Shown: positions 14,324-23,682 of the stretch, piece after piece | Layout: every line of letters begins with the position of its first letter | Position numbering within the stretch: the first letter of the stretch is position 1 | From: Pseudonocardia acidicola | GTDB taxonomy: Bacteria; Actinomycetota; Actinomycetes; Mycobacteriales; Pseudonocardiaceae | Direction of reading: 5' to 3' | DNA: 34,632 nt | NCBI RefSeq assembly: GCF_012911935.1 | Contig: NZ_JAAXLA010000075.1 | Location: 1 to 34,632 of the forward strand | Made by a program: the position numbers and the translations under genes | Notes under the pieces: generated by a model | The model's database searches: none | Told to the model about the DNA's origin: nothing | The model's input: the letters and a program-made list of their open reading frames with translations, nothing else

Positions 14324-14899
14324 TCAGCCGCTGGAGCCGGGCGTGGGGACCGGAGCCAGCTTGCTGACCTTCCAGCCCTGGTCGGTCCGGGTCATCTCGA
14401 GTTGCAGCCGCTGCCGGGTCAGGACCGGGCTCTGCCCCTCGGGCTGCACGTTCACGTCCACCCCGACGAGGACCCGGGCGACCCCGGCGCGGGCGTCGAT
14501 CTCGCTGACGGCCGCGTCGGACACCGTGGCCTGGGTGGTCCGTTTGGAGTCGGTGACGAACTTGGCGTACTGCGCCCGGTTCGTCCGGAACTCGTCGAGC
14601 ACCGACCCGGTGGAGACCTGCTCCCACCGGTCGAGGCCGGGGTCCACGTTCTTGTAGTCGAGGGTGTTCAGCGTGATCGCGGCCTGCTGGGCCTCGACGA
14701 GGACCTGGTCACGGGCTGCGGCGAGCTTCAGCGAGTCGTCGTTCGACGCGAGCACCCACAGCGTCCCGAGGACGATCGCGACGACACCCGCGAGGGCGAC
14801 CAGCACCGTGAGCAACCGGACCGCCGAGGGGCGCCGGAATCGGCGCCACCGCGGCCGGGCCTCGGTCTCATCGGATCGCGGGGGATCGAGAACTGTCAT
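14324..14899 (-). CDS. Mce-associated membrane protein
   Basis: This 191-aa protein has a short basic N-terminus, one membrane segment at about 27-51 and an extracytoplasmic domain that ends in a pattern shared with its downstream neighbour (DQGWKVSKLAPV). It fits the Mas group of mce operons, which are single-pass accessory proteins with a VirB8-like fold. The ATG is preceded by GGAG. It follows mceF after 28 bp. The two Mas genes probably arose by duplication and diverged, the other one gaining a long N-terminal extension. Confidence 0.75.
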   Translation of the reverse strand: MTVLDPPRSDETEARPRWRRFRRPSAVRLLTVLVALAGVVAIVLGTLWVLASNDDSLKLAAARDQVLVEAQQAAITLNTLDYKNVDPGLDRWEQVSTGSVLDEFRTNRAQYAKFVTDSKRTTQATVSDAAVSEIDARAGVARVLVGVDVNVQPEGQSPVLTRQRLQLEMTRTDQGWKVSKLAPVPTPGSSG

Positions 14900-14927
14900 G
14901 CCACTCCAGCCGTCGGGGACAACGGGC

Positions 14928-16157
14928 TCAGCCGAGCAGGATCTGCGCCGGGGAGCTCAGGGGGGGAGCAGAGCTGGGGCTGTCGGGCGCGGTTCCGGCG
15001 GGGGTGGGTCCGGTCGGTCCGACCGGGGCCCCCGCGGGCGGCTTCGGGGTCGCCGCCCGCGGCACATTCTGCGCCCCGCGTACGTCGGTCGGGCTCCCGG
15101 GGGGCTCCGCGCAGTAGGCGTTCGCGTTCGCCGGCACGTCGGAGACCTCGGAGCCGGGACGCCGTTGGGTGCCCTGGTAACCCTGTGCGCACACAGGCGG
15201 GTCGAACAGGTTGATCACCAGTCCGAGGTGGGCGGTGCCGTCTCCGGGCACCGCGCTGTACGCGGACGACGAGAGCCCCGGATAGGTGACCAGGAGCTGG
15301 CGCAGGCCGGCCTGGCGGGGCTCGGCGACCCGGGACACGGTGAGCAGGTTCGCGACCACCTGACCGAGCCCGCTGCCGCTGTCGCGCAGCAGACCACTGA
15401 TCTGGTCGGCGGCCTGCGGGCCGGTGACCAGCAGCCGGCGGATGTCGGGGTCGGAGGTCTTGAGCTGGGCGGCCAGCAGCGCGAGATCGCGGCTGAAGCT
15501 CTTGAACGACCCGGACACGTCGTTCTGCGTGGTCAGCACCGTGCGCCCGTCGTGGATCAGGGTCAGGGTCTGCGGCAGCGCCTGCACGGCGTCGGTGGTG
15601 AAGGCGTTCGTGGTGTCCAGCAGCTTCTGCAACGGCTGGGCGGTGTTCGCGAACGCCGCCCCCAGCTGGTCGACGACGGTGCGCAACGAGTCCAGCGGCA
15701 CCGAGCGGACGAAGTCGTCCAGGTTGACCACCAGGTCCTCGACCGGCGTCGGGATGCTCGTGCGGGCGACCGGGATGACCGAACCCGCCTGGAGCTCGGG
15801 GCCTCCGTCGGCGGCCGGCTGCAGGTCGACGTACTGCTCACCGATCGCGGACAGGTCACGCACAGCGGCCGCGGTGTTCGCGGGGATGGCGGGGGCGCTC
15901 CTGTTGATGTTCAGCTGGACGTCGACGCCCTGCGGGGTGAGCGTCAGCGGGCCCACCCGGCCCACGCTCACCCCGCGGTAGGTGACGTCGGCCCCGGTGA
16001 AGATGCCGCCGGAGTCGGCCAGCTGCATCGTCACCGGGTAGGTGGTGCTGCCGAACACGGCGCCGAAGCCCGCGTAGCGGAAGCCGGTGTACCCGACCCC
16101 GATCAGCGTGATGGCCAGGAACGCGGCCAGCTGCCACTTGACCGTACGCGTGATCAC
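14928..16157 (-). CDS. mceF: MCE-family protein, MceF position
   Basis: This 409-aa MCE protein is the sixth of the set thought to form a hydrophobic tunnel across the cell envelope for lipid import. A membrane anchor lies at about 8-26, then the MCE domain (about 38-115), then a long helical region with Gln/Leu-rich coiled-coil character, and a Pro/Ala-rich C-terminal tail. The start is GTG and overlaps the mceE stop by 4 bp, so translation is probably coupled. The gene letter follows the order in the operon, not a phylogeny. Confidence 0.88.
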   Translation of the reverse strand: MITRTVKWQLAAFLAITLIGVGYTGFRYAGFGAVFGSTTYPVTMQLADSGGIFTGADVTYRGVSVGRVGPLTLTPQGVDVQLNINRSAPAIPANTAAAVRDLSAIGEQYVDLQPAADGGPELQAGSVIPVARTSIPTPVEDLVVNLDDFVRSVPLDSLRTVVDQLGAAFANTAQPLQKLLDTTNAFTTDAVQALPQTLTLIHDGRTVLTTQNDVSGSFKSFSRDLALLAAQLKTSDPDIRRLLVTGPQAADQISGLLRDSGSGLGQVVANLLTVSRVAEPRQAGLRQLLVTYPGLSSSAYSAVPGDGTAHLGLVINLFDPPVCAQGYQGTQRRPGSEVSDVPANANAYCAEPPGSPTDVRGAQNVPRAATPKPPAGAPVGPTGPTPAGTAPDSPSSAPPLSSPAQILLG

Positions 16158-17419
16158 GAGCCGCCTCCCAGCAGCGAACCGAGCAGGCCACCCGGGGGTG
16201 CCGGGGCCGGGGTCGGGGTGGGTGTGCCCGCGCCCGGCCGGCCCGAGCCACCGTTGCCGGGCAGGGCCGGCACCCCGCCGAGCAACGGGAAGTTCGGCTG
16301 GGGCGTGCCCTGGCCACCGAGCAGTGGACCGAGCAGCTGCGCGGTGGGAGGCAGGTTCCCCAGCGGCCCGTCCGGGCCCGGGAACGGCTGGTTGGACCGC
16401 GCCATGTTGTCCAGCGTGTTCTTCAGGTTCAGATCCGCGCGGACGTAGAGGTTGGCGTAGTCACCGGCGAAGGCGTCGTAGGCGGCGTCGGTGAACGGGA
16501 AGCTGCCGAGGATCTGCAGCGAGTTGGGCAGGTCCTGGCCGGACTGGGCCAGCTTCTGCAGCGTCGGCCGCAGCGCGTTGAGGTCGGCGAGCACGTCGTC
16601 GCGGCTGCGGTTGACGGTGTCGGTGGCCACCCCGGACAGCCGGTCGAGGGCCTGCAGCATGTCGACCAGCTGCCCGCGCTGGTTCTCCAGCTCCTTCAGG
16701 CCCGGGCCGAGGTCGTCGAGCGCGGTGGCGATCTGGCCGCGGTTCTGGTTCAGCGTCGCGCTGAGCCGGTTGATCCCGTCCAGGGCGCGGGTGATCTCAC
16801 CCTTGCGGTCGTCGAGCGCCACGACGAGCGTGTTCACCTCACCGAGCAGCGAACGGATCTGCGGCTCGTTGCCCGCCAGCGCGTTGTTCAGCTCCGTGGA
16901 GATGGTCTTGATCTGGGCCACGCCGCCGCCGTTGAGCAGCATCGACAGGGCGCCGAGGACCTCTTCGACCTCCGCGGACCGCCCGGTGCGGGCCAGCGGG
17001 ATGGTCGCACCGTCGGCCAGGCTGCCCTGGGGCTGCGTCGGGGCCGTCGGGTCGGCGAGCTCGACGAACTTCTCGCCCAGCAGGCTCGTCGTGCGCACCC
17101 GTGCCTCGGCGTTGGCCGGCAGCTTGACGCTGCGGTTGACCAGCATGGTGACCCGCGCGCTCCAGTTCTGCGGGTCGACCGAGATGTTCGAGACCGATCC
17201 CACCGGCACGTCGTCGACCTTGACCAGCGACTGCGGCACCAGGTCGACGACGTCGGAGAACTCGGCGGTGACCGTGTACGGGTTGCTGCCCAGGTCGGCG
17301 CCACCGGGCAGATTCATGCCGCGCAGCCCGCTGGAGAACACACCGCAGCCGCTGGCGGCGACGGCGACCGCGGTGACCGCGGCGCCCACCCGGATGCCGC
17401 GGGCCCACCTGGCGATCAT
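16154..17419 (-). CDS. mceE: MCE-family lipoprotein, MceE position
   Basis: This 421-aa MCE protein is made as a lipoprotein: the signal peptide ends in the lipobox AASGC with the lipidated Cys at 25. This is the usual feature of MceE (LprK-type) proteins. The MCE domain is at about 47-125, followed by a long helical part and a Pro/Gly-rich tail. It overlaps mceD and mceF by 4 bp each (ATGA and GTGA). It probably sits on the outer face of the membrane as one subunit of a hetero-hexamer with the other Mce proteins. Confidence 0.92.
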   Translation of the reverse strand: MIARWARGIRVGAAVTAVAVAASGCGVFSSGLRGMNLPGGADLGSNPYTVTAEFSDVVDLVPQSLVKVDDVPVGSVSNISVDPQNWSARVTMLVNRSVKLPANAEARVRTTSLLGEKFVELADPTAPTQPQGSLADGATIPLARTGRSAEVEEVLGALSMLLNGGGVAQIKTISTELNNALAGNEPQIRSLLGEVNTLVVALDDRKGEITRALDGINRLSATLNQNRGQIATALDDLGPGLKELENQRGQLVDMLQALDRLSGVATDTVNRSRDDVLADLNALRPTLQKLAQSGQDLPNSLQILGSFPFTDAAYDAFAGDYANLYVRADLNLKNTLDNMARSNQPFPGPDGPLGNLPPTAQLLGPLLGGQGTPQPNFPLLGGVPALPGNGGSGRPGAGTPTPTPAPAPPGGLLGSLLGGGS

Positions 17420-18627
17420 CGGTTCCCTCCTGGGGCCGGAGCCGGCGCGGACGGCGCGGGCTCGGTGGGCAGCGCGAGCCCGGGGACGGGGGGCGGCGAG
17501 CCGGACTGCAGCGCGGTGATGACCTGAGCCGCGCTGGGCAGCTTGACCGCGCCGGAGGTGATCGGCTCGAGGCCCTTGCAGGTGTCGGCGAGCCCCGGCG
17601 GCAGGCCCTGCGGCGCGCCGCGCTGGATCATCTCGCAGATCAGCACGACCGGCGGCATCGTCAGCTCGTTGATGTTCGCCCGGGTGTCGAGCGTCCCGGA
17701 CGAGCCGTTGTAGGCGTTGGCCAGGTTGGACAGTGCCGCGGGCGCGATGTCGAAGACCTCGGCCAGCGCCTTCTGCTGGTCGACCAGCGTCTGCGTGATG
17801 CCGGTCAGCTTGTCCACGTTGGACTTGAGCGTGGCCCGGTTGTCCTGGACGAACGAGGCCACGTCGCCGAGGGCGACGGACAACTCGGACAGTGCGGAGC
17901 CCAGGTCCTGACGCTCACCGGCCAGCAGCCCGGAGACGTCGGCGAGGCGGGAGTTGAACTCACGCACCTGGCCGTCGTTCGCCGCGATCGTGGAGGTGAA
18001 CTTCTGCAGTTCGGTGATCGTGCCGAACAGGTCCTGGCGCGAGCCGGCGAGCGTGCCCGACAGGTCCCCGAGGTTGCGGATCGTGTCGTTGAGCGCCTGT
18101 CCGTTGCCGCCCAGGTTCTGCGCGCCCACGTTCAGTGCGTCGGACAGCGCGCCCTGGGAGTTCAGGCCCTGCGGGCCGAGCTGCTTGGCCAGGTCCGACG
18201 CGGTCCGGGCGAGGTCGTCCACGCCGAGCGGGACGGCGGTGCGGTCCACCGGGATCTCGCCGCCGTCGGCCATCTGCGGTCCCCCGCTGTAGGTCGGGGT
18301 GAGTTGCACGTAGTTGCCGGTGACCAGGCTCGGCGAGACGACCGCGGCCTTGACGTCGGCCGGGATCTTGAGGTCCGGGTCGGTGATGTCCATGTCGACC
18401 CGGACCCGGGTGCCCTCCGGGGTCACCTTGGTGATCGTCCCGACCGGCACCCCGAGCACCCGCACCGAGTTGTCCGGGAACAGCCCCGAGGCGGAGGTGA
18501 AGTACGCGGTGAGGGTGCGGCCCGGGGAGCGCAGCACGATCCAGGCGCCGCTCGCGACCAGCACGGCGACCACCGCGACGAGCGCGACGATCTGCAACCG
18601 GCGACGATCCGTTCCGGTGAAGGCCAT
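17416..18627 (-). CDS. mceD: MCE-family protein, MceD position
   Basis: This 403-aa MCE protein has an N-terminal membrane anchor at about 11-33, an MCE domain from about 37 to 115 (with LFPDNSVRVLGVPVGTI) and a long helical part. The C-terminal tail is rich in Pro and Ala. I chose the ATG at 18625-18627, 2 nt past the mceC stop and preceded by GGGAGG, over an in-frame codon 72 bp upstream that lies inside mceC and gives an atypical N-terminus. The other Mce subunits are its likely partners. Confidence 0.9.
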   Translation of the reverse strand: MAFTGTDRRRLQIVALVAVVAVLVASGAWIVLRSPGRTLTAYFTSASGLFPDNSVRVLGVPVGTITKVTPEGTRVRVDMDITDPDLKIPADVKAAVVSPSLVTGNYVQLTPTYSGGPQMADGGEIPVDRTAVPLGVDDLARTASDLAKQLGPQGLNSQGALSDALNVGAQNLGGNGQALNDTIRNLGDLSGTLAGSRQDLFGTITELQKFTSTIAANDGQVREFNSRLADVSGLLAGERQDLGSALSELSVALGDVASFVQDNRATLKSNVDKLTGITQTLVDQQKALAEVFDIAPAALSNLANAYNGSSGTLDTRANINELTMPPVVLICEMIQRGAPQGLPPGLADTCKGLEPITSGAVKLPSAAQVITALQSGSPPPVPGLALPTEPAPSAPAPAPGGNR

Positions 18628-18629
18628 TC

Positions 18630-19601
18630 TCAGCACCCTCCCGGGTTGATCGGGCCGATGGTCGGCGGCACCAGGCCGCAGACGTAGTTGTCGAACCACC
18701 GGCCGTTGCCGAGCGTGTTGGTGAACAGCCGCACGAACACGGCCTCCCGCTGAAGGATCTTGTCCAGGTTGTCCTGGTTGCTCTGCAGCACCGCGGACAC
18801 CCGGTCGAGGGTCTCCAGCGTGGGTCGCAGCTGGGCCTGGTTGTCGGCGACCAGGCCCTGCAGCTGCTCGGAGAGCTGGCGGGTGCCGTCGAGCAGCGCG
18901 GTGATGGCGTCGCGGCGCTTCTGCACCTCGGCGAGCAGCAGGTTGCCGTCGGAGAGCAGCTTCTCGAACTCGCCGTTGCGGTCGGCCAGCACCGTGGAGA
19001 CGTTCTTGGTGTTGGCCAGCAGCGTGCGGAGCTGGTCGTCGCGCGAGGCGATCGTCGTCGACAGGCGGGAGAGCCCGTCGAGGGCCCCGCGGACCTCCGG
19101 GGCGGTCCCGCGGAAGGTGTCCGAGAGCGTGGTGAGGCTGGCCGCGAGCTGTTTGGTGTCCAGCGCGCCGACGGTGCTCGACAGCCCGTTGAACGCCTCC
19201 ACCACGTCGTACGGCGACGCGGTGCGGGCCAGCGGGATCGGCGTGTTCGGGTCCTGCTGGGCGTCACCCTGCGGGTCCAGGGCGAGGTACTTCGCCCCGA
19301 GCAGCGTCCGGATCTGGATGGAGGCGCTGGTGCGGTCGCCGACCCAGGCGTCGTTGACCCGGAACGAGACCAGGACCCGGTCACCGGCCAGCGCGACGTC
19401 GGTCACCCGGCCGGCCTCGACGCCGGCCACGGTCACCATGTCGCCGTCCTGGAGACCGGCCGCCTCGCTGAACTCGGCCTTGTAGTCCGTGCCACCGCTG
19501 AACAACGCGGTGCTGTTGAACGCGACGACCACGACGGCGGCGATCACCAGCAGACCGATGATCGCGAGCCGCACCGGTCGGCGTGCACCCGGCTGAGCCA
19601 T
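18630..19601 (-). CDS. mceC: MCE-family protein, MceC position
   Basis: At 323 aa this is the shortest MCE protein of the operon and it lacks the long Pro-rich tail of its neighbours. It has a membrane anchor at about 11-30, an MCE domain (about 38-115) and a helical region to the end. The last residue is Cys and another Cys lies near it (NYVCG), which could form a disulphide outside the cell. The ATG shares one base with the mceB stop (TGATG) and has GGGAG 6 nt upstream, so the start is well supported. Confidence 0.9.
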   Translation of the reverse strand: MAQPGARRPVRLAIIGLLVIAAVVVVAFNSTALFSGGTDYKAEFSEAAGLQDGDMVTVAGVEAGRVTDVALAGDRVLVSFRVNDAWVGDRTSASIQIRTLLGAKYLALDPQGDAQQDPNTPIPLARTASPYDVVEAFNGLSSTVGALDTKQLAASLTTLSDTFRGTAPEVRGALDGLSRLSTTIASRDDQLRTLLANTKNVSTVLADRNGEFEKLLSDGNLLLAEVQKRRDAITALLDGTRQLSEQLQGLVADNQAQLRPTLETLDRVSAVLQSNQDNLDKILQREAVFVRLFTNTLGNGRWFDNYVCGLVPPTIGPINPGGC

Positions 19602-20749
19602 CAGCCACTCCCGAGCGGTCGGTTCGGTCCCTCCGGGGCCGGCTGGCCCGGGAGCGGTTGAGGCAGGGCGGGCAGCTTCGGCACCAGGGGCGCGGGCTGC
19701 CCCTGCACACCGGCCGGGTCCGGGCCGCACCGCGGGCTCGAGCTGTTGTAGGCGGGGATCTCCTGGTCGGGCACGATCCCGCCGAAGCCGACCGAACCGG
19801 ACACCCCGCACAGGTAGAACTGGAACCAGCTGCCGTAGCTCGCGGCCCGGCTCAGCCGGTTCAGCTTCTGCGGGGTGAACTGCAGGAACTGCTCCAGCGT
19901 CGGCTTGGCCGTGTCGAGGTTGCCGGCCAGGTCACCGAGCGCGGCGATGTCGTCCTTGAGCGCGGGCCGCCCGTCCTGGACGAAGCTGCCGGTGACCTGG
20001 GTGAGGGTGCCGATCGAGGTGATGGCGTCACCGATCGGCTTGCGGTCCTGGGCCAGCCCGGACACCAGCTGCTGCAGCGACAGGACCAGGTCCGACAGCT
20101 GCTGGTCACGGGAGTTCACCGTGTCCAGCACCGAGTTGAGGTTGTTGATGACCTCGCCGATGACCTGGTCGCGGTCGGCGATGGTGTTGGTCAGCGACGC
20201 GGTGCTGGCCAGCAGGCTGTCCACGGTTCCGCCCTGACCCTGCAGGACCTGCACGATCTCGGTCGACAGCTTGTTGACCTGGTCCGGGTCCAGCGCGCTG
20301 AACAGCGGCTTGAACCCGTTGAACAGGGTCGTGAGGTTGAGCGGCGGGGTCGTCCGGTCGACCGGGATGGTGCCCCCGGCGGGCAGCGTGGCGCTGGTGT
20401 CACCGGTGCCCTGCCCCAGCGAGAGGAACCGCTGCCCGACCAGGTTCTTGTAGAGCACCGCGGCGGTGACCGACGCGGGCAGCCGCTGATCGCTGGCCAC
20501 GCTGAAGTCGACCTCGGCGAACCGGCGGTTGACGATCTTCACCGAGTCGACCGAACCGACGACGACGCCGGCGATCCGGACGTCGTCACCGACCAGCAGG
20601 CCGGAGGCATCGGTGAACACGGCCTTGTAGCCGGTCTGGCTCCCGCTCTGGGAGTTGGCGATGGTCGCCGCGAGCACCGTCGTGGCCAGCGCGACGACCA
20701 CCGCGAAGACCAGGAACTTCAGCAGCGGCGCGAGGGGGACCCGTCTCAT
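19601..20749 (-). CDS. mceB: MCE-family protein, MceB position
   Basis: This 382-aa MCE protein has an anchor at about 9-31, an MCE domain at about 40-115 (with SGLLVGDDVRIAGVVVGSV), a helical coiled region and a Pro-rich tail. Cys residues in the C-terminal part (YLCGV and PRCG) may pair. It overlaps the mceA stop by 4 bp (ATGA) and touches mceC by one base. Like the other subunits it should be anchored in the membrane with its bulk outside. Confidence 0.9.
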   Translation of the reverse strand: MRRVPLAPLLKFLVFAVVVALATTVLAATIANSQSGSQTGYKAVFTDASGLLVGDDVRIAGVVVGSVDSVKIVNRRFAEVDFSVASDQRLPASVTAAVLYKNLVGQRFLSLGQGTGDTSATLPAGGTIPVDRTTPPLNLTTLFNGFKPLFSALDPDQVNKLSTEIVQVLQGQGGTVDSLLASTASLTNTIADRDQVIGEVINNLNSVLDTVNSRDQQLSDLVLSLQQLVSGLAQDRKPIGDAITSIGTLTQVTGSFVQDGRPALKDDIAALGDLAGNLDTAKPTLEQFLQFTPQKLNRLSRAASYGSWFQFYLCGVSGSVGFGGIVPDQEIPAYNSSSPRCGPDPAGVQGQPAPLVPKLPALPQPLPGQPAPEGPNRPLGSG

Positions 20750-22050
20750 GTCAGCGTGACCTCCGTCCCGCGGTAGAGCGGGCCGACGAGCATCGTGCTC
20801 CAGCTCGGTACGGCCTGCGGCGAGCCGCCGTCCTGGGCGGCGATGAGCTCGGCGACGACCTGCTGCTCACCCGGCGAGTTCGGCAGGCCCATGTCGGCGC
20901 TGGCCGGGATGGCACCGAAGGAGGCCGGGTCGCCGGTCGGGGTGCCCACCGGGGGGGCCGGGGGCTTGGAGCCGTCCTTGAACGGCCCGTCCGGGGGCTG
21001 CTGCGGCCCCAGCGGCAGGATCGGGTAACAGCGCGGGCCCCGGTCGTCGAGGTACTTCGGCTCGTCCTGGTCGGGGATGTACTTGCCCTTGTTGTTCACG
21101 ATCTCCAACGTGATGTGGATGCCCGGCTGGTTGGTGCCCTTGCCCATGGCGGCGTCGACCCGCGGGATCAAGCCCGTCAGCTGGTTGAACAGGCACGGGA
21201 ACTCGGGCGCGTAGCGGGCCAGGGTCTCCAGCGTCGGCCGGCTCGACGCGGCCAGCCCGATCAGGTTCTCCCGGTTGGCGGCGAGGAACGCGTGCAGGTC
21301 GTCCGAGGCCCCGGTGACCGAGGTCAGCAACGAGTGCAACTGGTCCCGCTGCTCGACGATCGTGCGGCTGGTGGTGGTGAAGTCCGCCAGCGCGTTGAGC
21401 AGGTCCGGTGCGGCGTCGGAGAGGTTGTTCGAGAAGTCCGCCAGCTGGGTGATGTCGGCCTGCACGTCGGGCAGCGCGGGGTTGAACTGCTGGAGCAGCT
21501 TCTGCAGCTGCACCAGCGTCTGGCCCAGTTCGGTGCCGCGGCCGGACAGCGCCTGCGACAGCGCCCCGAGCGTGGTGGCCAGCTCCTGCGGCTGGACGGC
21601 CTGCAGCAGCGGCAGCAGCGAGTCGAGCACCTGCTCGACCTCGCGGGCGGACTGGCTGCGGTCCTCGGGGATGACGTCACCGGCCGCCAGCCGCGCCGTC
21701 GAGGGCTGCGCCGGCGCCACCAGCGACACGTACTTCTCCCCGAACAGCGTCTTGGGCAGCAGCCGCGCCTCGACGTTCTGCGGGATCTGGTCGATCATGT
21801 CCGGGTTCATCGACAGCTGGACGGTGGCGTCGCTCCCGTCGGTGCTGATGCTCTGCACCTGCCCGACGATCAGTCCGCGGACCTTCACGTCAGCGCGCTC
21901 GGCGAGCTGGTTGCCGACCTTGTCGACCTTCAGGGTCACCGGGATCCCGGAGGCGAACGCACCGGCGTACTTCGCGATGGACAGCCCGATCAGCAGGGCG
22001 ATCACCACGATGAACGCCACGCCCTGCAGCCGGCGGCGGGCGGCGCTCAT
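20746..22050 (-). CDS. mceA: MCE-family protein, MceA position
   Basis: This is the first and longest MCE subunit here (434 aa), directly after the permeases. It has an anchor at about 9-27, an MCE domain at about 35-112, a helical region and a C-terminal domain with Cys pairs (FPCLFNQL and PRCYPILPLG) and Pro/Gly-rich stretches. MceA-type proteins usually carry such a larger C-terminal part. The ATG overlaps the yrbEB stop by 4 bp. Confidence 0.9.
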   Translation of the reverse strand: MSAARRRLQGVAFIVVIALLIGLSIAKYAGAFASGIPVTLKVDKVGNQLAERADVKVRGLIVGQVQSISTDGSDATVQLSMNPDMIDQIPQNVEARLLPKTLFGEKYVSLVAPAQPSTARLAAGDVIPEDRSQSAREVEQVLDSLLPLLQAVQPQELATTLGALSQALSGRGTELGQTLVQLQKLLQQFNPALPDVQADITQLADFSNNLSDAAPDLLNALADFTTTSRTIVEQRDQLHSLLTSVTGASDDLHAFLAANRENLIGLAASSRPTLETLARYAPEFPCLFNQLTGLIPRVDAAMGKGTNQPGIHITLEIVNNKGKYIPDQDEPKYLDDRGPRCYPILPLGPQQPPDGPFKDGSKPPAPPVGTPTGDPASFGAIPASADMGLPNSPGEQQVVAELIAAQDGGSPQAVPSWSTMLVGPLYRGTEVTLT

Positions 22051-22886
22051 CCCGCCACCCGCACGGAGGTCGCCGTGCCGAAGATGACCAGGGTCAGGAA
22101 GAAGTCGAGGATCGCGGTGCTCACGATCGACAACCGGACCGAACGGCCCACGGCGATCCCCACCCCGGCCGGGCCGCCCTTGGCCCGGTAGCCGTAGTGA
22201 CAGTGGATCAGAATGATCACGATCGCGAAGACGATGACCTTGAGGTACGAGTAGAGGACGTCGCTGACCGGCAGGAACAGATCGAAATAGTGGTCGTAGG
22301 TGCCACCCGGCAGCCCGTTGATGAACGTGACGTTGATCCGGGACGCGGCCCAGCTGGCGAGCAGGCCGATCGTGTACATGGGGATGATCGCGATGACGCC
22401 CGCGATCACCCGGGTGGTGACCAGGAACGGCACGCTGGGCACCGCCATCACCTCGAGCGCGTCGACCTCCTCGGAGATTCGCATGGCGCCCAGCTGGGCG
22501 GTGAACCCGGCCCCGAGGGTGGCGGTCAGCGCGGCGGCGGCGACCAGCGGCGCGATGTCGCGGGTGTTGAAGTACGCGGTGATGAAGCCGGTGAGCGCCT
22601 CGACGCCGAGGCTGTCGAGCGCCCGGAAGCCCTGCAGGCCGACGAGGCTGCCGACGAACAGCGACAGCGCGGCCATCACCCCGGCCGTACCGAGGATGAC
22701 GATCAGCGCACCGGAGCCGAAGCTGACCTCGGCCAGCAGCCGGGCGATCTCACTGCGGTAGCGGCGCAGCGTCCGCGGGATCCAGATGATGGCCCGCGCG
22801 TAGAGCGAGAGCTGGTCACCGAGCTCCTCGAGCTGGTCCAGCGGCCCCCGGATCGCCTGCCGGACGCGGGAGTTCAACGTCGCCAT
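22047..22886 (-). CDS. yrbEB: YrbE/MlaE-type ABC permease, second copy
   Basis: This 279-aa integral membrane protein is one of two permeases that, with the MceG ATPase, form the inner-membrane core of the Mce importer. It has the MlaE-family features: an amphipathic N-terminal part, about five hydrophobic segments and the cytoplasmic coupling motif EEVDALEVMAVPSVPFLVTT in the middle. It starts 3 nt after the yrbEA stop. The following mceA overlaps it by 4 bp. Confidence 0.93.
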   Translation of the reverse strand: MATLNSRVRQAIRGPLDQLEELGDQLSLYARAIIWIPRTLRRYRSEIARLLAEVSFGSGALIVILGTAGVMAALSLFVGSLVGLQGFRALDSLGVEALTGFITAYFNTRDIAPLVAAAALTATLGAGFTAQLGAMRISEEVDALEVMAVPSVPFLVTTRVIAGVIAIIPMYTIGLLASWAASRINVTFINGLPGGTYDHYFDLFLPVSDVLYSYLKVIVFAIVIILIHCHYGYRAKGGPAGVGIAVGRSVRLSIVSTAILDFFLTLVIFGTATSVRVAG

Positions 22887-22889
22887 CGA

Positions 22890-23669
22890 TCAGATCCCCT
22901 TCGGCGGCACGAGCTCGAGGTACAAGGCGGTCAGCACCAGGTTGATCATGAAGACCAGCACGAACGAGATGACGACGGACTGGTTCACCGCGTCGCCGAC
23001 GCCCTTGGCACCCGGCGGCGGGTTGAGCCCGCGGTAGGCGGCCACCACACCGGCGGTGAAGCCGAACAGCACCGCCTTCAGTTCGCTCACGACGATGTCC
23101 GACACCTGCGCGATGGCGCTGAAGCTCGCGATGTAGGCGCCGGGCGTGCCGCCCTGCACGATCACGTTGAAGAAGTAGCCACCGCCGACGCCGACCACCG
23201 TGGCCAGCCCGTTGAGCACCACCGCGGTGGTGGCCATGGCCAGCACCCGGGGCACCACGAGGCGCTGGACCGGGGAGATGCCGAGCACCTCCATCGCGGA
23301 GATCTCCTCGCGGATGGTGCGCGCGCCGAGGTCGGCGCAGACCGCGCTACCGCCCGCGCCGGAGATCAGCAGCGCCGTGACGATCGGCGCGGCCTGCTGC
23401 ACGATCGCGAGCACGCTGCCCGCGCCGGTCTGGCTCTGCGCGCCGAACTGGCGGGTCAGCTCCGCGAGCAGCAGTGCGATGGTGGCGCCGAACGGGATCG
23501 TGAACAGCGCGGTGGGCAGGGCGGAGACCTTGGTGACGAACCAGGTCTGCTCGATGTACTCGCGCAGCTGGAACGGCGGTTTGAAGGTCTGCCGGACGAT
23601 GTCGATGCCGAGCCCGATCAGACGCCCGACGGGGGTCAGGGCGCGGGTCAGCGGTGCGGGAGCAGTCAC
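22890..23669 (-). CDS. yrbEA: YrbE/MlaE-type ABC permease, first copy
   Basis: This 259-aa permease of the MlaE family is the partner of YrbEB. The coupling motif REEISAMEVLGISPVQRLVV and the segment LISGAGGSAVCADLGARTI are typical. I chose the GTG at 23667-23669 (first residues MTAPAPLTRAL), with AGGAA upstream and 13 bp after the mceG stop. The frame is open 156 bp further upstream, but that part overlaps the mceG tail and is Pro/Ala-rich shadow sequence. Confidence 0.92.
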   Translation of the reverse strand: MTAPAPLTRALTPVGRLIGLGIDIVRQTFKPPFQLREYIEQTWFVTKVSALPTALFTIPFGATIALLLAELTRQFGAQSQTGAGSVLAIVQQAAPIVTALLISGAGGSAVCADLGARTIREEISAMEVLGISPVQRLVVPRVLAMATTAVVLNGLATVVGVGGGYFFNVIVQGGTPGAYIASFSAIAQVSDIVVSELKAVLFGFTAGVVAAYRGLNPPPGAKGVGDAVNQSVVISFVLVFMINLVLTALYLELVPPKGI

Positions 23670-23682
23670 CGGTGGATTCCTG

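Noticed and set aside
14664..16448. Plus-strand open frame antisense to mceE-mceF and a Mas gene
   Set aside because: Arg/Gly/Gln-rich translation with no family features; the minus-strand MCE genes explain the region.
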